Assembly: GCA_019279435.1 (NCBI GenBank)
Contig: JAAALK010001273.1
Location: 27,022 to 91,021, forward strand
Direction of reading: 5' to 3'
From: Zizania palustris
Taxonomy: Eukaryota; Streptophyta; Magnoliopsida; Poales; Poaceae
DNA length: 64,000 nt
Position numbers and translations under genes: made by a program. Below are positions 42,349-53,912 of the stretch, piece after piece. Below the pieces are notes generated by a model. That model saw only the letters and a list, made by a program, of their open reading frames with translations, was not told the origin of the DNA and made no database searches. Positions within the stretch are counted from its first letter, which is position 1. Each line of letters starts with the position of its first letter.

Positions 42349-45300
42349 ATGTCGAGCCGGAAGGGAGCGAGCACGGCCCCCCTGCGCAGGTCTACCCGAA
42401 CCGCTGGGGGCGAGCCCGCCCCAACCGTCGACCCCAATCCTTCAGCTCCCATCACCACCACCGTCGGAGCGGCGCCCCCAGCGGGCTCCACCCAGTTGCA
42501 AGAAGAGACGCCCGGAGCTCAAGGCACCGGCGGCCTGCCCGAGCCGACCTCCGCCAACCTGGCCGGGTCGCCGGGCGGGCCGCCGGAGCAGCATCTCCCA
42601 GGTGGACCCCCGGTAGTAGTGTCCCTTCAGACGGATTACGTCCGCTCGCGGGACCCCGACACAACTTCCGGGGGAAGCGGGAGCCAGGCCGATGCCCTGG
42701 CTGCCGAGAACGCCAGGCTAAAGGCGGAGCTGGCTTTGTGGCGTCAGGAAGCGTCGCTCCGGCCCCCGGCCCCCCCGGCAGCCTTCCGCGCCGCGAGAGC
42801 TGCGGTCACGAACCTGAGCGACGACGAGAACCCCCCGGAGGAGGAGAATGCATCATACGACGAGGACTCTCCCCTGCACCCGGACCTCCAGAGGGTGCGC
42901 TTCAGCTCGAGCTTCCGCGCCGCCAAGCTCCCCAAGTACTCCGGGGACTCCGACCCCGGCGAGTTCTCTCGCTCCTACGCTCTGGCAATAGAAGCGTCCG
43001 GGGGGAGCCGGGACGCCATGGCCAAATGCTTCCCTCTGGCGCTCGAAGGGATCGCCCTTCGGTGGTTCTGGTCTCTCCGGCCAGGGACCATCCACTCGTG
43101 GGAGCAGCTGAAAAAGAAGTTCGTCAACAACTTCCAGGGGACCTTCGTGGCCCCCATGTCCACCGGGAGCCTTTTTCAAGTGAAGCAGCAACCCGGAGAG
43201 ACACTGCGGCAGTACTCCCAGCGCTTTGCGTACACCAAAGCTCAGATCAAGGGGCTTTCGGCTTCTTCAGTCATCGACGCGGCCCGAGAAGGCGTCACCC
43301 ACCCAGGTCTCCTCGACAAGCTCCACCGGAAGCCCATCTCTTCGGTGGCGCAGCTCATGACGTACTTCGAAGAGTACGCTCGGTCCGAAGAAGGCCAGAT
43401 ACGCCGACAGGCGATGGTAGTCCCTGTCCGGGCTCCGAACGCCCGAGCGTACGAAGTGCCTCCGGAGCCCAGCCGGGGCCCGCGTCGCGCCTCTGACTTC
43501 CGGCGCTCGGAGCCCGCTCGCCCGGACCTCGTTCATCAAGATTCTCGGCGGAACCGGAAGCACTTTCGGGGGGAAGTCCTTAGCATCACCCCTCAAGCGC
43601 CCGCCAAGCACCTGCACACGCCCGGCGGAAGTCGCCAGGCCGGGCCCAAGCCTCCACCCCGAGCACCTGCCAGGGGAACCTTTTACTGCAGCGTCCATGG
43701 CGAGAACCGGAGCCACGACACCGACTCCTGCCGCACCATCCTCGCTCTTCGCAGTGACTACCTCGAGCGCCAGTCCGGTCGCGGCTCCTCTGACCGGGGG
43801 CATTCTGCCCCTCGGCCGGACCCGGTCCAAATAGTCGGGCGTCAGGAAGAACCGGAGGCCGTGACCCCGGCCGAGGGATTCGGCGGAGTCCCGGCCCTCA
43901 CACTCGAAGCCGCTCCGGACCGTGGCAAGCGCGTGGTCCTTCCCATATCCGGAGGGGGAGCCCTCGGAGCGCTGTCCAAGCGACAGCGTCGGGATTACGT
44001 TCGGGAAGTTGGGCACATCGGCACGTCCAGCCCTTCGATCCTCCCGGAATGGTCTCACGTCCCCATCAGCTTCACCGCCGAAGATGCCGCCGGCATCAAA
44101 TTTCCTCACGCCGACCCACTCGTCATTTCGGCAGACATCGCCGGGGCCGAGGTGCGTCGCATTTTAGTCGACGGAGGAAGTTCCGCTGACATCATCTTCG
44201 TGCAGGCCTTTGACCAACTGTGCTTGTCGCGCAAGCACCTGCTGCCAGCCTCGCGACCACTCCAAGGCTTCTCGGGCCCTCCGCTCGACGCTCTGGGCCA
44301 GGTCTTATTGGAAGTGGCGTTCGGCACCGCGCCCCTCCAGCGTCGCGAGGAAATCCTGTTCGACGTCGTCGACGCTCCATACGCCTACAACGCCATCTTC
44401 GGCCGAGGGATGCTCAACCGTTTCGGCGCCATCGCTCACCACAACTACCTCTGCCTCAAGATGCCGACTCTCGGAGGGGTGTTGTCTGTGCTGGGCGACC
44501 AAGCCGCAGCCCGCCGGGTCGAGTACGGCCATGCGGCGCCACTGGAGCCACGGCAGGTCCACAGTGTCCGTGACGGCGCTGAAGACGCCAACCTCCCGCT
44601 GGAGGCCAGCCCTGCGCAGAAAGGGCGCCCCGCCAAACCCCTCCCAGAAGGCGAAGTCATCACCAAGACCCTGGCTTCCGAGGGGAGAGAGTACTCGATC
44701 AAGTTCGGAGGGGGCCTGGAGCCAGAATTATCAGCACAGCTCGAGGCCATCGTCTGCAACAACCTCGACATCTTCGCATGGTCGGACGAAGACATTCCTG
44801 GCGTCGACCGGACCATCATCGAGCATTCCCTGGCAGTTGATCCGAAGGCACGACCAGTCCGCCAGGGGCTTCGGAGGCTATCCGCCGAACGGGCTGAGCT
44901 CGCCAAGGCCGAGACCGACAAGCTGCTCCGCGCCGGGGTCATCAGGGAAGTGAGTCACACCGACTGGTTGTCCAACCCTGTGTTTGTCCAGAAGAAAACA
45001 TCTGGCAAATGGCGCATGTGTATCGACTTTACTTCTTTAAATAAAGCTTGCCCCCGTGATCCCTACCCGCTGCCTCGTATCGATCAGCTAGTAGATTCCA
45101 CAACCGGAGCCGAGCTCCTCAGCTTCCTCGACGCATATTCCGGTTATCACCAGATCTGGCTTAAGCCTGAAGACCAAGTGAAGACCAGCTTCGTCACCCC
45201 GGCCGGAGTGTTCTGCTACCTCCGGATGCCCTTCGGCCTGCGTAACGCCGGAGCAACCTTTTCAAGGTTAATCTCAAAGGCCCTCGGTCATCAGCTCGGG

Positions 45301-47900
45301 CGGAACGTGGAAGCTTACATGGACGACATCGTCATCAAGACTGCCTCCGCAAGTCAGCATGGGTCCGACATAGCCGAAACCTTCGACAGCCTCCGGCGGT
45401 GTGGGATCCGGCTTAACCCTGACAAGTGCGTCTTCGGAGCACGCGCAGGGAAGCTGCTTGGGTACCTCGTCTCCAGCCGCGGCATCGAAGCAAGTCCAAC
45501 GCAAGTTCAAGCATTGCAGAACATGGCACCACCTCAGAACCTGCGGCAGGCGCAGAAGTTGGCCGGACGGTTGGCCGCCCTGGGGCGTTTTCTCGCCAAA
45601 TCAGCAGAGCGAAGTTTGCCCATCTTCAAGGTGCTTCGAGGTTCCAAGCATTTCGAATGGACCCCCGAGTGCCAGGATTGTTTCCAGCAAATCAAGGATT
45701 ATCTCTCCGGCCTCGTGGCCCTCGCCACACCACGGGCCGGCAGTCCCTTGCTGGTTTATCTCGCCGCCTCTGGCACCGCCGCAAGCGCGGCCTTGGTCCA
45801 GGAGGAAGAGTGCGGCGGGAAGCTAGTTCAGCGGCCCGTCTACTTCGTCTCCGAGGTTCTCGCCGACGCCAAGGCCAGATACTCCGAGCTAGAGAAGGTG
45901 GCTTATGCCCTCGTCATGGCCTCCCGAAAGCTTCGGCACTACTTCTTGGCCCACGACATCATCATCCCAACAGCCTATCCGTTGGGCGACATGTTCCGAA
46001 ACAAAGACGCCACTGGTCGCATCGGGAAGTGGGCGGTAGAGCTGGCCCCGTTCGGGATCTCCTTCGTTGCCCGGACGGCCGTTAAATCCCAGATTCTCGC
46101 TGACTTCGTCGCGGAATGGACGTGGGCCCGAGAGCCCGCGAGCGCCAGCACGGGCGAAGAAATTTGGACCATTTTTACGGACGGCGCTTACCAGGCCTCC
46201 GGGGCCGGAGCCGGAGCAGTCATCATCTCCCCTTCGGGTCGGCAGGCCCTGTACTCCGCCCGGCTAAGCTTCAAGGCCACTAACAACGTCGCAGAATACG
46301 AAGGTGTCCTCTTGGGACTTCGCAAGGCGCTCGCTTTGGGCGCCGCGCGCGTGATCGTGAAGACCGATTCCCAAGTGGTCGCCGGACACATCGACAAGTC
46401 CTTTCGAGCGAAGCACCCGGACCTCGCTTCCTACCTCGACTCCATCCGCAAGTTCGAAGCCTCCTTCAAGGGCATCTCCGTTCAGAACATCCCGCGAAGC
46501 GACAACGCCCAAGCGGATGCCCTCGCTAAGGCCGGGGCCGGCGCCCAGGCCTTGCCGCCAGGGGCTTTCTTCGAGGAACTCGCCCAGCCTTCGGTAATTC
46601 ATCGAAGCGAGGCGATCGACCCCGCCGCCCCGGAGGAGAGCGAACAGTCGTTGTACCCGGCCCCCGTACTCTGTACAGCCAGCGTCGATTGGCGCGAGCC
46701 CATCCTCCGCGCGCTCGCCGGCGGCGATGAAGTCCATCCCAGTCCGGAGCAGGTTCGCCTGCAACTCCGCGCAAGGTCATTCGAGGTCATCAATGGAATC
46801 CTGTACAAGTCCGGAGTATGTTCCCCGTTGCTCCGCTGCGTCGCGCATTCCGACGGTGTCGCCATGCTCCGGGAGATACATGAAGGGTTGTGCGGCAGTC
46901 ACTTAGCGCCGCGGGCCCTCGCAGGCAAAGCTCTCCGGCAAGGCGTGTACTGGCCCACCGTCATCGCCGACGCCGAAGAACTCGTCCGCGCCTGCCAAGG
47001 TTGCCAGTGGATGGGCCGACGCAGTCACCGCCCCCCAGCAAGGTTGCTACCCATCCCTCCTGTGTGGCCCTTGGCCCGCTGGGGCATGGACCTCGTCGGT
47101 CCACTCCCCAAAGCGAAGGGAAACCTACGCTTCGTCGTCGTCGCAGTCGAGTACTTTTCCAAATGGGTCGAAGCGGAGCCTCTCACCACCATCACATCCC
47201 GAAGTGTCCAGAAGTTTTTCTGGCAGCATATCGTGTGCCGGTTCGGAGTACCCAAGCAGCTCACATTGGATAACGGAACGCAGTTTGATGCCGGCAGCTT
47301 CCGGGCATTCTGTGACGAGCTGGGAGTTCAGCTTTGCTTCGCGGCCGTGCGGCACCCCCAGTCTAACGGCGCAGTGGAGCGAGCCAACGGGCACATTCTG
47401 TCCGCCTTCATAAGCGTATTGTCGGGTTGGCCCGAGGCACGTGGCCCGACGAACTACCCAAGGTCTTATGGTCCATCCGGACGACCGTTTCCCGGGCAAC
47501 GGGCTTCACCCCGTTCCGCCTTCTGTTCGGCGACGAAGCGATGACGCCAACGGAGCTCCGCGCCGGTTCACTGCGCGTCGTAGCACCAGAAGTTGAAGAT
47601 GAGCGCGCCGTCTCCCTTGACCTAGCGGAAGAAACGCGGCTGCGCGCCGTCGCCAACCTGTCCCACTATCAGAAGGAGACAAAGGGGTGGTATGATACCA
47701 AGGTTAAGCGCAACGAGTTCCAACCAGGGCACCTCGTCCTCCGCGCAGTGGTCGCTCCCTCCAAGTTGGGCAACAAATGGGACGGACCGTACATCGTTAC
47801 GAAGTCCGGACGGCCGGGGTCCTACCGTCTCGCTACACTAGAAGGCGAAGAGCTGAAGCATTCGTGGCACGCTGGGGACCTGAAGCGCTACTTTCCGTAA
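42349..47900 (+). CDS. Element D gag-pol polyprotein, one frameshift in integrase
   Basis: Open from MSSRKGASTAPLRRSTR for 1,731 codons. Gag has KYSGDSDPGEFSRSYALAI, MSTGSLFQVKQ and a Cys/His finger (FYCSVHGENRSHDTDSC). Protease has DGGSS from D608. RT has YMDD at 990-993. The first RNase H lacks a clear catalytic Asp (VYLAASGTA). A second RNase H has FTDGA with D1278, VAEYEG and TDSQVVAG. Integrase has the HHCC finger from H1511 and acidic residues D1581, D1641 and E1677 (35 residues apart). Near 47405 a one-base deficit shifts the frame; the rest of integrase continues in another frame (47427-47900, WSIRTTVSRATGF to LKRYFP). The same shift is in the left copy, so it is not random error. Dual RNase H is characteristic of Tat elements. 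Confidence 0.93.
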
Positions 47901-47994
47901 CACTACCAATGTACTTTATTTGCGGCCATCGCCGCCTGTTTGTATCCCCCATCTGGGAAATAAAATTTTCAGCCAACTATTCCGACCGACACAA

Positions 47995-48755
47995 ATCGCG
48001 ACGCACCCTCGCATTCGGGCTCCGAGCTCCGGCTCGACGCGCCCTCATATTCGGGTTCCGAGCTATGCCTCGACGCACCCTCACACTCGGGTTCCGAGCT
48101 ATGCCTCGACGCACCCTCACACTCGGGTCCCGAGCTCCGGCTCGACGCACCCTCGCATTCGGGTTCCGAGCTATGCCTCGACGCGCCCTCATATTCGGGT
48201 TCCGAGCTATGCCTCGACGCACCCTCACACTCGGGTTCCGAGCTATGCCTCGACGCACCCTCACACTCGGGTCCCGAGCTCCGGCTCGACGCACCCTCGC
48301 ATTCGGGTTCCGAGCTATGCCTCGACGCACCCTCGCATTCGGGTTCCGAGCTATGCCTCGACGCACCCTCGCAATTGGGTTCTGAGCTATGCCTCGACGC
48401 ACCCTCGCATTCGGGCTCCGAGCTCCGGCTCGACGCGCCCTCATATTCGGGTTCCGAGATATGCCTCGACGCACCCTCACACTCGGGTCCCGAGCTCCGG
48501 CTCGACGCGCCCTCACATTCGGGTTCCGAGCTCCGGCTCGACGCGCCCCCACAATTGGGTTCCGAGCTATGCCTCGACGCACCCTCGCATTCGGGCTCCG
48601 AGCTCCGGCTCGACGCGCCCTCATATTCGGGTTCCGAGCTATGCCTCGACGCACCCTCGCATTCGGGCTCCGAGCTCCGGCTCGACGCGCCCTCATATTC
48701 GGGTTCCGAGCTCCGGCTCGACGCGCCCTCACGCTCGGATTCAGAGCTACGCCGG
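47995..48755 (+). repeat. 36-bp minisatellite between pol and the antisense gene of D
   Basis: About 21 units of 36 bp of the type ACGCACCCTCGCATTCGGGT plus TCCGAGCTATGCCTCG. Alternating subtypes exist (GCATTC, CACACTC, CATATTC; GAGCTATGCC versus GAGCTCCGG). Because 36 is a multiple of three and the unit lacks stops, several frames on both strands stay open over 250-320 codons. They are not genes. It starts about 95 bp after the pol stop. Confidence 0.95.
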
Positions 48756-49007
48756 TGTGACGCGCACCGTCCGCTCTCCCTCTCCTAAGCTACTTAGCGC
48801 CCAGCTAGTAAACCAGCTACCCGCCAAGAGGGGGGGAGGAAGAGAGAGAGAGCGAGGCGCAAGCTGCGGCAAGCATATGAAGCGTACAATAACAAGCGCA
48901 TAAGCATACAATGTTCATTACAAGCAAAGGAGGAAGTTAAGAAAAGTTCTCGTCCAGGCCAAGAAGGAACCGCGGGCCCCTTCGGTTAGATGGACCGGAA
49001 GTCGTGC

Positions 49008-49388
49008 TCACCCCCCGACCGGACCGTTCCTTCCTCTTCCTGCGCTCCTCTTCCTTCTTTTGGGCGCGGAAAGTTCTCTGGTCCTCCTGGAGCTGAGCCC
49101 AGCTGCGCAGGCCGCCCCCCTCGGGGGCGCTCCCCCTAAGTCAGCCTCCGTATCGGACCAGTCAACCGGTTCGGAGGACGAGGACGGCGAACGAGACCCC
49201 CTCTCTTCGTCCTTCACATGCTTCAGAACCCCCTGAAGGACGTCGGAGTCCACACGTCCGTCACTGCCGCGGGGAAGAACGAAGCGCGCGGGCCGGTTCG
49301 CCCGCACAGCTTCGAGGATGGCCCAGCGATGCCGAAGGGCGTCGTCCGGTTCAAGTACCTCGACATCAAGATCGCGACCGCAAACACC
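49008..49388 (-). other. Second antisense coding-like segment of element D
   Basis: On the - strand, after an acceptor-like TTACTCAG at 49389, the frame reads VAILDVEVLEPDDALRHRW, then RPARFVLPRGS, LKHVKDEE and a Ser/Glu-rich acidic stretch, ending in a Lys/Arg-rich tail. It lies just downstream of the polyadenylation-like signal of the main antisense gene. It could be an alternative last exon or a separate antisense ORF. I do not recognise a domain. Confidence 0.4.
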
Positions 49389-49413
49389 CTGAGTAAGTCC
49401 CGAAAAAGTAGTC

Positions 49414-49419
49414 TTTATT
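49414..49419 (-). terminator. Polyadenylation-like signal AATAAA of the antisense gene
   Basis: AATAAA on the - strand, about 60 bp past the stop codon at 49477. The mirror is at 28522-28527. Confidence 0.5.
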
Positions 49420-49476
49420 AATATGACTAAGTTCCCTAAAACTATTACAGGATAAGGCTGAGACCAACCCCTAGAG

Positions 49477-52400
49477 CTACACCTGCGGGTCCGGCAAACG
49501 GGCCGAGGCTAAAGGGTTCGAAGGGGCTGGAGGGTCGCGCGCGCGGAGTGCTTCCTCCAGCCAAGCCTGGATCGCCGCAGGGCCTTCAGTCTGCCAGGTC
49601 GCCTTGAGCGCCCTCCAAGCTTGGGTCAGGGCGGAGCTTGGCGTCCGAAGGTGGTCCCCCGTGAAGGCGACCGGGTGCGGGCTCGAAGGCGAAGGAAGCG
49701 GAAGCCCGGACGCCTCGAGGTGCCGGAGGATTCCGTACGCTGCCACCCGGGCGGACACCTCGCCGTATTGATCCATGGCAAGCTGTATCTGCCGGACGGC
49801 AAATCGAACGAACTTCACTCGGCGGACCAGGGGCTCCCGGGCGATGTCGAACGTGCCGCAGCCAGTGCCGTAGCGCGCCAACATCTTCCGCAAGGATTCG
49901 GCGGCCTCGGCCGCCGTCTTCCCGGCCTCGGCGAGCTCCTCGGCGGCCTTCCCGTTCCGCGAGTTGAGGCCCGCCTCGACCTCCTCCAAATGAGTCACCC
50001 GAGCTCCGAGGGCTTCGACCTTGCGTTCCGCCTCCGAGGCCCGAGCTTGGAGCCGGGAAGCCTCTTCTTCGAGCCGATCAGCCTCCGAGGCCCGGGCCCG
50101 GAGTACCTCCGCCTCAGCGGCTCTGGTTCGGAGGGCGCTGACCTCCGCTTCCAGCTCGTCGGCACGGGCGGCCCTGGCCCAGAGCCCCTTCAACTCCGCG
50201 ACGCGGGCCCTGAGCGAGTCCGCCTCCGCTGCTTGGGCCTCCAGCGCCGTCACCTTCGACGCCTGGGATCGAAGGACCTCGGCCTCCAACGAGCGCTCGC
50301 GGGCCAATCTCTCCGCGGCCGCCACCCGGGACGCGAGCCCTGCGGCGTACGCCTCGTGATGTTCCCGCTCGAGAAGCAGAGCAGACATCTGCCCCTGCGC
50401 CAGCGCCACCACCTGCATGCGGAGAAGTGGTCAGAAGAGCCGCGACGAGGGCGTCAAGAGCGTCCAAGGAAAGTACCTGGCCCGCGGCCGTCTCGATGGC
50501 CCTTCCGAGGTCCAAGCTATCCGATCGCCCCAGCTCGCCTATCACCGGGGCATCGCGCAGCCGCAGGTAGTAGTCGTGGATCGGGGCCACTCTCGAGGCG
50601 AAGTCCTCCCCCACCGTCAGGAAAGGGCGCAGAAGCGGCACGGAGCCGCGCGCGGTTCGTAGGTCGGTGGGAGGCTGATGCCGGACCCCGACGCCCCCGG
50701 CGGGCTCCTGAGGGGCCCCCTCGGCGCTCCGGGACTCCGCCTCGTCTTGCGGATTCAAGCCCCCCCTTCGCGGTGACAGGGGCTCCGGACCTCGCATCCG
50801 GAGCATCTGCCGGGCGGCGGTCGGCTAGCTCCATGCCTCCGGCCGAAGTACCTGCACGAGCAAACGGGAGTTAAATACAGGAAAGCTCCTTGCGCACGGA
50901 GAGGCGTGACGAAGTTACCGTACCCGCGTCCGCAGTATCGTCGACGCGGTCCGGAGGCTGGAAGTGGCCCGACGGGCTTGGGCGGAAGAAAAGGTTATCG
51001 ATGGAGTTCGGCGGAGAGCCCGCCACCGCCGCGGCCAGCTCCGCCTCCTTGTAGGCGCTCCTTTCAACGCCGGCGAGTGGGTCAGCTAGGCCCCCGTGGC
51101 CCAAGCTGTCCGTAGCCCTGCTTTCGAGGGAACCCGCGGAGCCGCCCGCTGAAACGGGTATCGGGGAGGAGGCGGTCCCCGGGCGGGGCGTCACTCCGGC
51201 GACGCGTGACTCTTGATTGGCGCCCGGCGCGGGCTCCGTGGGGTTCGGGCGAAGGAGAACATCCTCGCGCCCCCCGGTGCTCGGCTGGATCGGTGGAATC
51301 GGAGCCGGGACCTCCGGAGGATCTCCTGACTCTGACTGGACTCCTTCGCTGGAGCCCCCTCCCTCCGAGCGAGAGGCCGAGGAAGGTCCCGGCGACGTGC
51401 GCTTCGGCCCCCTCACGATCCTCTTCTTCTTCGAGCGGCTCGGAGAAGAGCAGCCGTCCGCATCGCCCGCCTTCCTCTTCGAGACGTCCCGGAGGATCTC
51501 GCCCTCCGGCAGAGGCGGGGGCGTGAGCTCGAGCGCCCCCCACACTCTGTTGGAGCGTTCCCAGGAGCCCACCAGCTCCAACCGGCGGGCCCGCTCGGTC
51601 GCGGTGGGAACCCCCAGGATCCTCTCCGCCAAGCGAGCGATCTCTTCGGGTGTCCGAGCGACGAGTGATCCTGCACCTTTTCGTCAGGGCCGGGGTATCC
51701 CTCAAGCACGCAAAAGCAAGACTGAAGGCGAAAGAAAGCTGAGACTTACCAAGCTGGCGAGAGAGCTCCGTCGGCACCGACGCGTCCCGGCTGCTCCGGA
51801 GCAAGGCGGGCCACTCCTCCTTCAGCGGGGGGATCTCGAGGGCCACGAACTCCTCCGCCAAGTCCCGCATGCTCATCCGGCGGGCGACGATTTGGAGAAG
51901 TTGTACCCTCGCCGAGATGGCCCCGGAGTTGACTTCGACCCGCGCCTCTCTCCGGAACCAGATGTGGCGCGGTATTCCGGCCAAGCCGGAGGTGAGCCCT
52001 ACGCGAACGTAGAACCACCGATTCACCCACTTCGAGTACCACCTTTCGTTGGTGGCCTTCGCCGGGAAGGAGTCCGCGTACCTCCTCCGGAGCTGGAAGT
52101 TGATGCTCCCGAAGGCCAGCACCCGGCCGTCCTTTTTCTTCGGTTGGCAGAGGGCTTCGTGCATCTCAGCGAAGACCTCCGCCCTCCCTTCGCAGCCTTC
52201 AGCGCGCATGGCCCACTCGAAGATGGCGAGGCGGGCCACGGCGTTGGGGGACAGCTGCGGGAGCTCCAGATGGAACGCCTCCAGGACCCCAGCAAGAAGC
52301 TCTGAGGCAGGGAACCCCAGGCCCGCGTCGAAGAAGGCTTCGAAGACGACGACCTCGCCTTCCCGCGGCCGCGGAGCCGTCTCCCGCCCCGGCCTTCTCG

Positions 52401-52632
52401 CCGGCGTCTCTGGGCCGAGGCGGTTCCTGGTCGCCTGCTCGATCGAGGCTTCAGTGCAGGCAGACGCCCCGAGCTCCAGCGTCTGTTCTCGGAATCGCTC
52501 GGAAGCGGGGCGGAGCTCGCGCGCGCCGCGCACCTCTGGCGTGTCTGTCGCCGCCGCCGTCGCCGCGGCCGTCATCTGGCGCTGCAAGAAACGCGGGTCC
52601 ATCGCCATCGCGGGAACCGGCTTCCTCGACAT
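49477..52632 (-). CDS. Spliced antisense gene of element D (plant-mobile-like N-terminal domain, coiled-coil C-terminus)
   Basis: Predicted exons on the - strand: 52632-51750, 51670-50924, 50851-50477, 50412-49477. Introns of 79, 72 and 64 bp have donors GTAAGT, GTACGG, GTACTT and acceptors GTGCAG, GTGCAG, ATGCAG. Exon phases agree. The product would be roughly 980 residues. Exon 1 starts MSRKPVPAMAMDP and carries VVFEAFFDAGLGFPASELL, LHLELPQLSPN-type and WVNRWFYVR blocks, like the putative gypsy-type transposon domain known in antisense ORFs of grass Tat elements. Exon 2 has a basic SRSKKKRIV patch. Exon 4 is a long Ala/Glu/Leu/Arg heptad-rich coiled coil (about 180 residues) and a folded-looking tail. 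Exon 3 has a 7-G run where 6 would keep frame. The start is the Met 112 bp below a TATA box. Function unknown. Confidence 0.7.
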
Positions 52633-52743
52633 TCTTGGAAGAGCGGGTGGAAGGAGCGTAGGGCTCAGAGGGCGAGTAGGCAATGGACTAAGCGGTCGCG
52701 ATTGACGCGTGAGGGTGAAGGAAGAAGAAGCCGTGAAGGGCGA

Positions 52744-52753
52744 GTATATATAC
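52744..52753 (-). promoter_or_regulatory. TATA box of the antisense gene
   Basis: GTATATATAC on the - strand, 112 bp upstream of the predicted start codon. It is in otherwise GC-rich sequence between the antisense gene and the 3' LTR, so it stands out from background. The mirror is 25187-25196. Confidence 0.6.
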
Positions 52754-53199
52754 GTCTTTCGGAAAGGCTGGCGGTTCGGCTCCCGTTTCGGTTAGCGTGT
52801 GAACGTGGCGGTTTACGCGGCGCCGCATTCAAAGCTGGCTGGCGCATTGGGGCGCGGGGGCGGTCTCCCGGCGATCCGCCTCTTCGGTGCCGCCGGCGCG
52901 CGTACTAACTGCTCTCGGCGGTGCTCGCCCGGCCCCTCGGGGTTGGAGCCCCCGCAGTCAAGATGCGCCAGTCTCCGGTCAGCTCGGTCAACCCCCCTCG
53001 GTGTCTTGGAGACAGGCGGAAGCCCGAGGCAAGGTCTAATTCCCCGGTCTCTCGACTCCCCGTCTCAGTGCGCTCCAGCGCCCCGGCGGATGCAGCGCCT
53101 TAAAGCGAGGTACGCACTCTTGTGAATTGGCGGGATTATCTTGTGCGCTTCCACCCCCTCCTATTGCAGGACTACGAGCGGGAAGAAGCGAGGGGCTAC

Positions 53200-53912
53200 T
53201 GTTGGGGGAGATAATCCCTGGAGTCAGCGGGATGGGCCCCTAGCCGGAGGGCCTAGGCTTGATGACGGAGGCCACCTTCCGGAGGAGCGTGGCCGGAGGT
53301 CACCTTCCGGAGGAGCGTGGCCGGAGGTCACCTTCCGGAGGAGCGTGGCCGGAGGTCACCTTCCGGAGGAGCGTGGCCGGGAGGCCGCCTTCCGGAGGAG
53401 CGTGGCCGGAGGCCGCCTTCCGGAGGAGCGTGGCCGGAGGTCACCGTCCGGAGGAGCGTGGCCGGAGGTCACCTTCCGGAGGAGCAAAGCCGGAGGCCGC
53501 CCTTCGGCGTAGGACACAGGAGCTCGTCCTCTGGAGGCTGAAGGCCCGGGGCTCTCGGCTGGCCCGGCGAGACGAGCCCAAAGAGAGTCTTGGCGGGAAA
53601 AGGACCAGGCGGTCGTGCGAAAGGACAGGATCACGATCTTCTGAGCCGTGTCGGGCGGCGCAGGAAGCACCCGACACGGCCGATACGCTGTCAGAGTCGA
53701 ATCTTCTTGTCTGTACTACGTATCTCTTTGTCTGTACTGCCGGTCAGGGTCGGTCGGGTGGCCGTTGGCAGCCCGAAAGCGCTTAGTCCTCTGGGCGGGG
53801 CGCCCTATAAATACCCCTCACTACAGTTGTAACGGGCAGGTAGTCCAAGGCATTGAATACACCACTCTTGTTTTCCACTAAAAACCTGCTGGTTCGATCC
53901 GTCGTCCCAACA
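53200..53912 (+). repeat. 3' LTR of element D
   Basis: 713 bp; preceded by a GAAGCGAGGGG purine tract. It differs from the 5' LTR only in minisatellite units 5-6 by my reading. Confidence 0.95.

Noticed and set aside
47920..48903. 327- and 251-codon frames over the 36-bp array
   Set aside because: Unit length divisible by three makes all stop-free frames open; there is no domain and frames exist on both strands.
49621..50874. 417-codon frame on + opposite the antisense gene
   Set aside because: Shadow of the GC-rich coiled-coil exon; its product is Arg/Pro/Gly-rich and the - strand exons have splice sites and domain-like content.
51217..52305. 362-codon + frame over antisense exons 1-2
   Set aside because: It crosses both exons and the intron of the antisense gene; codon-position GC makes it a shadow frame.
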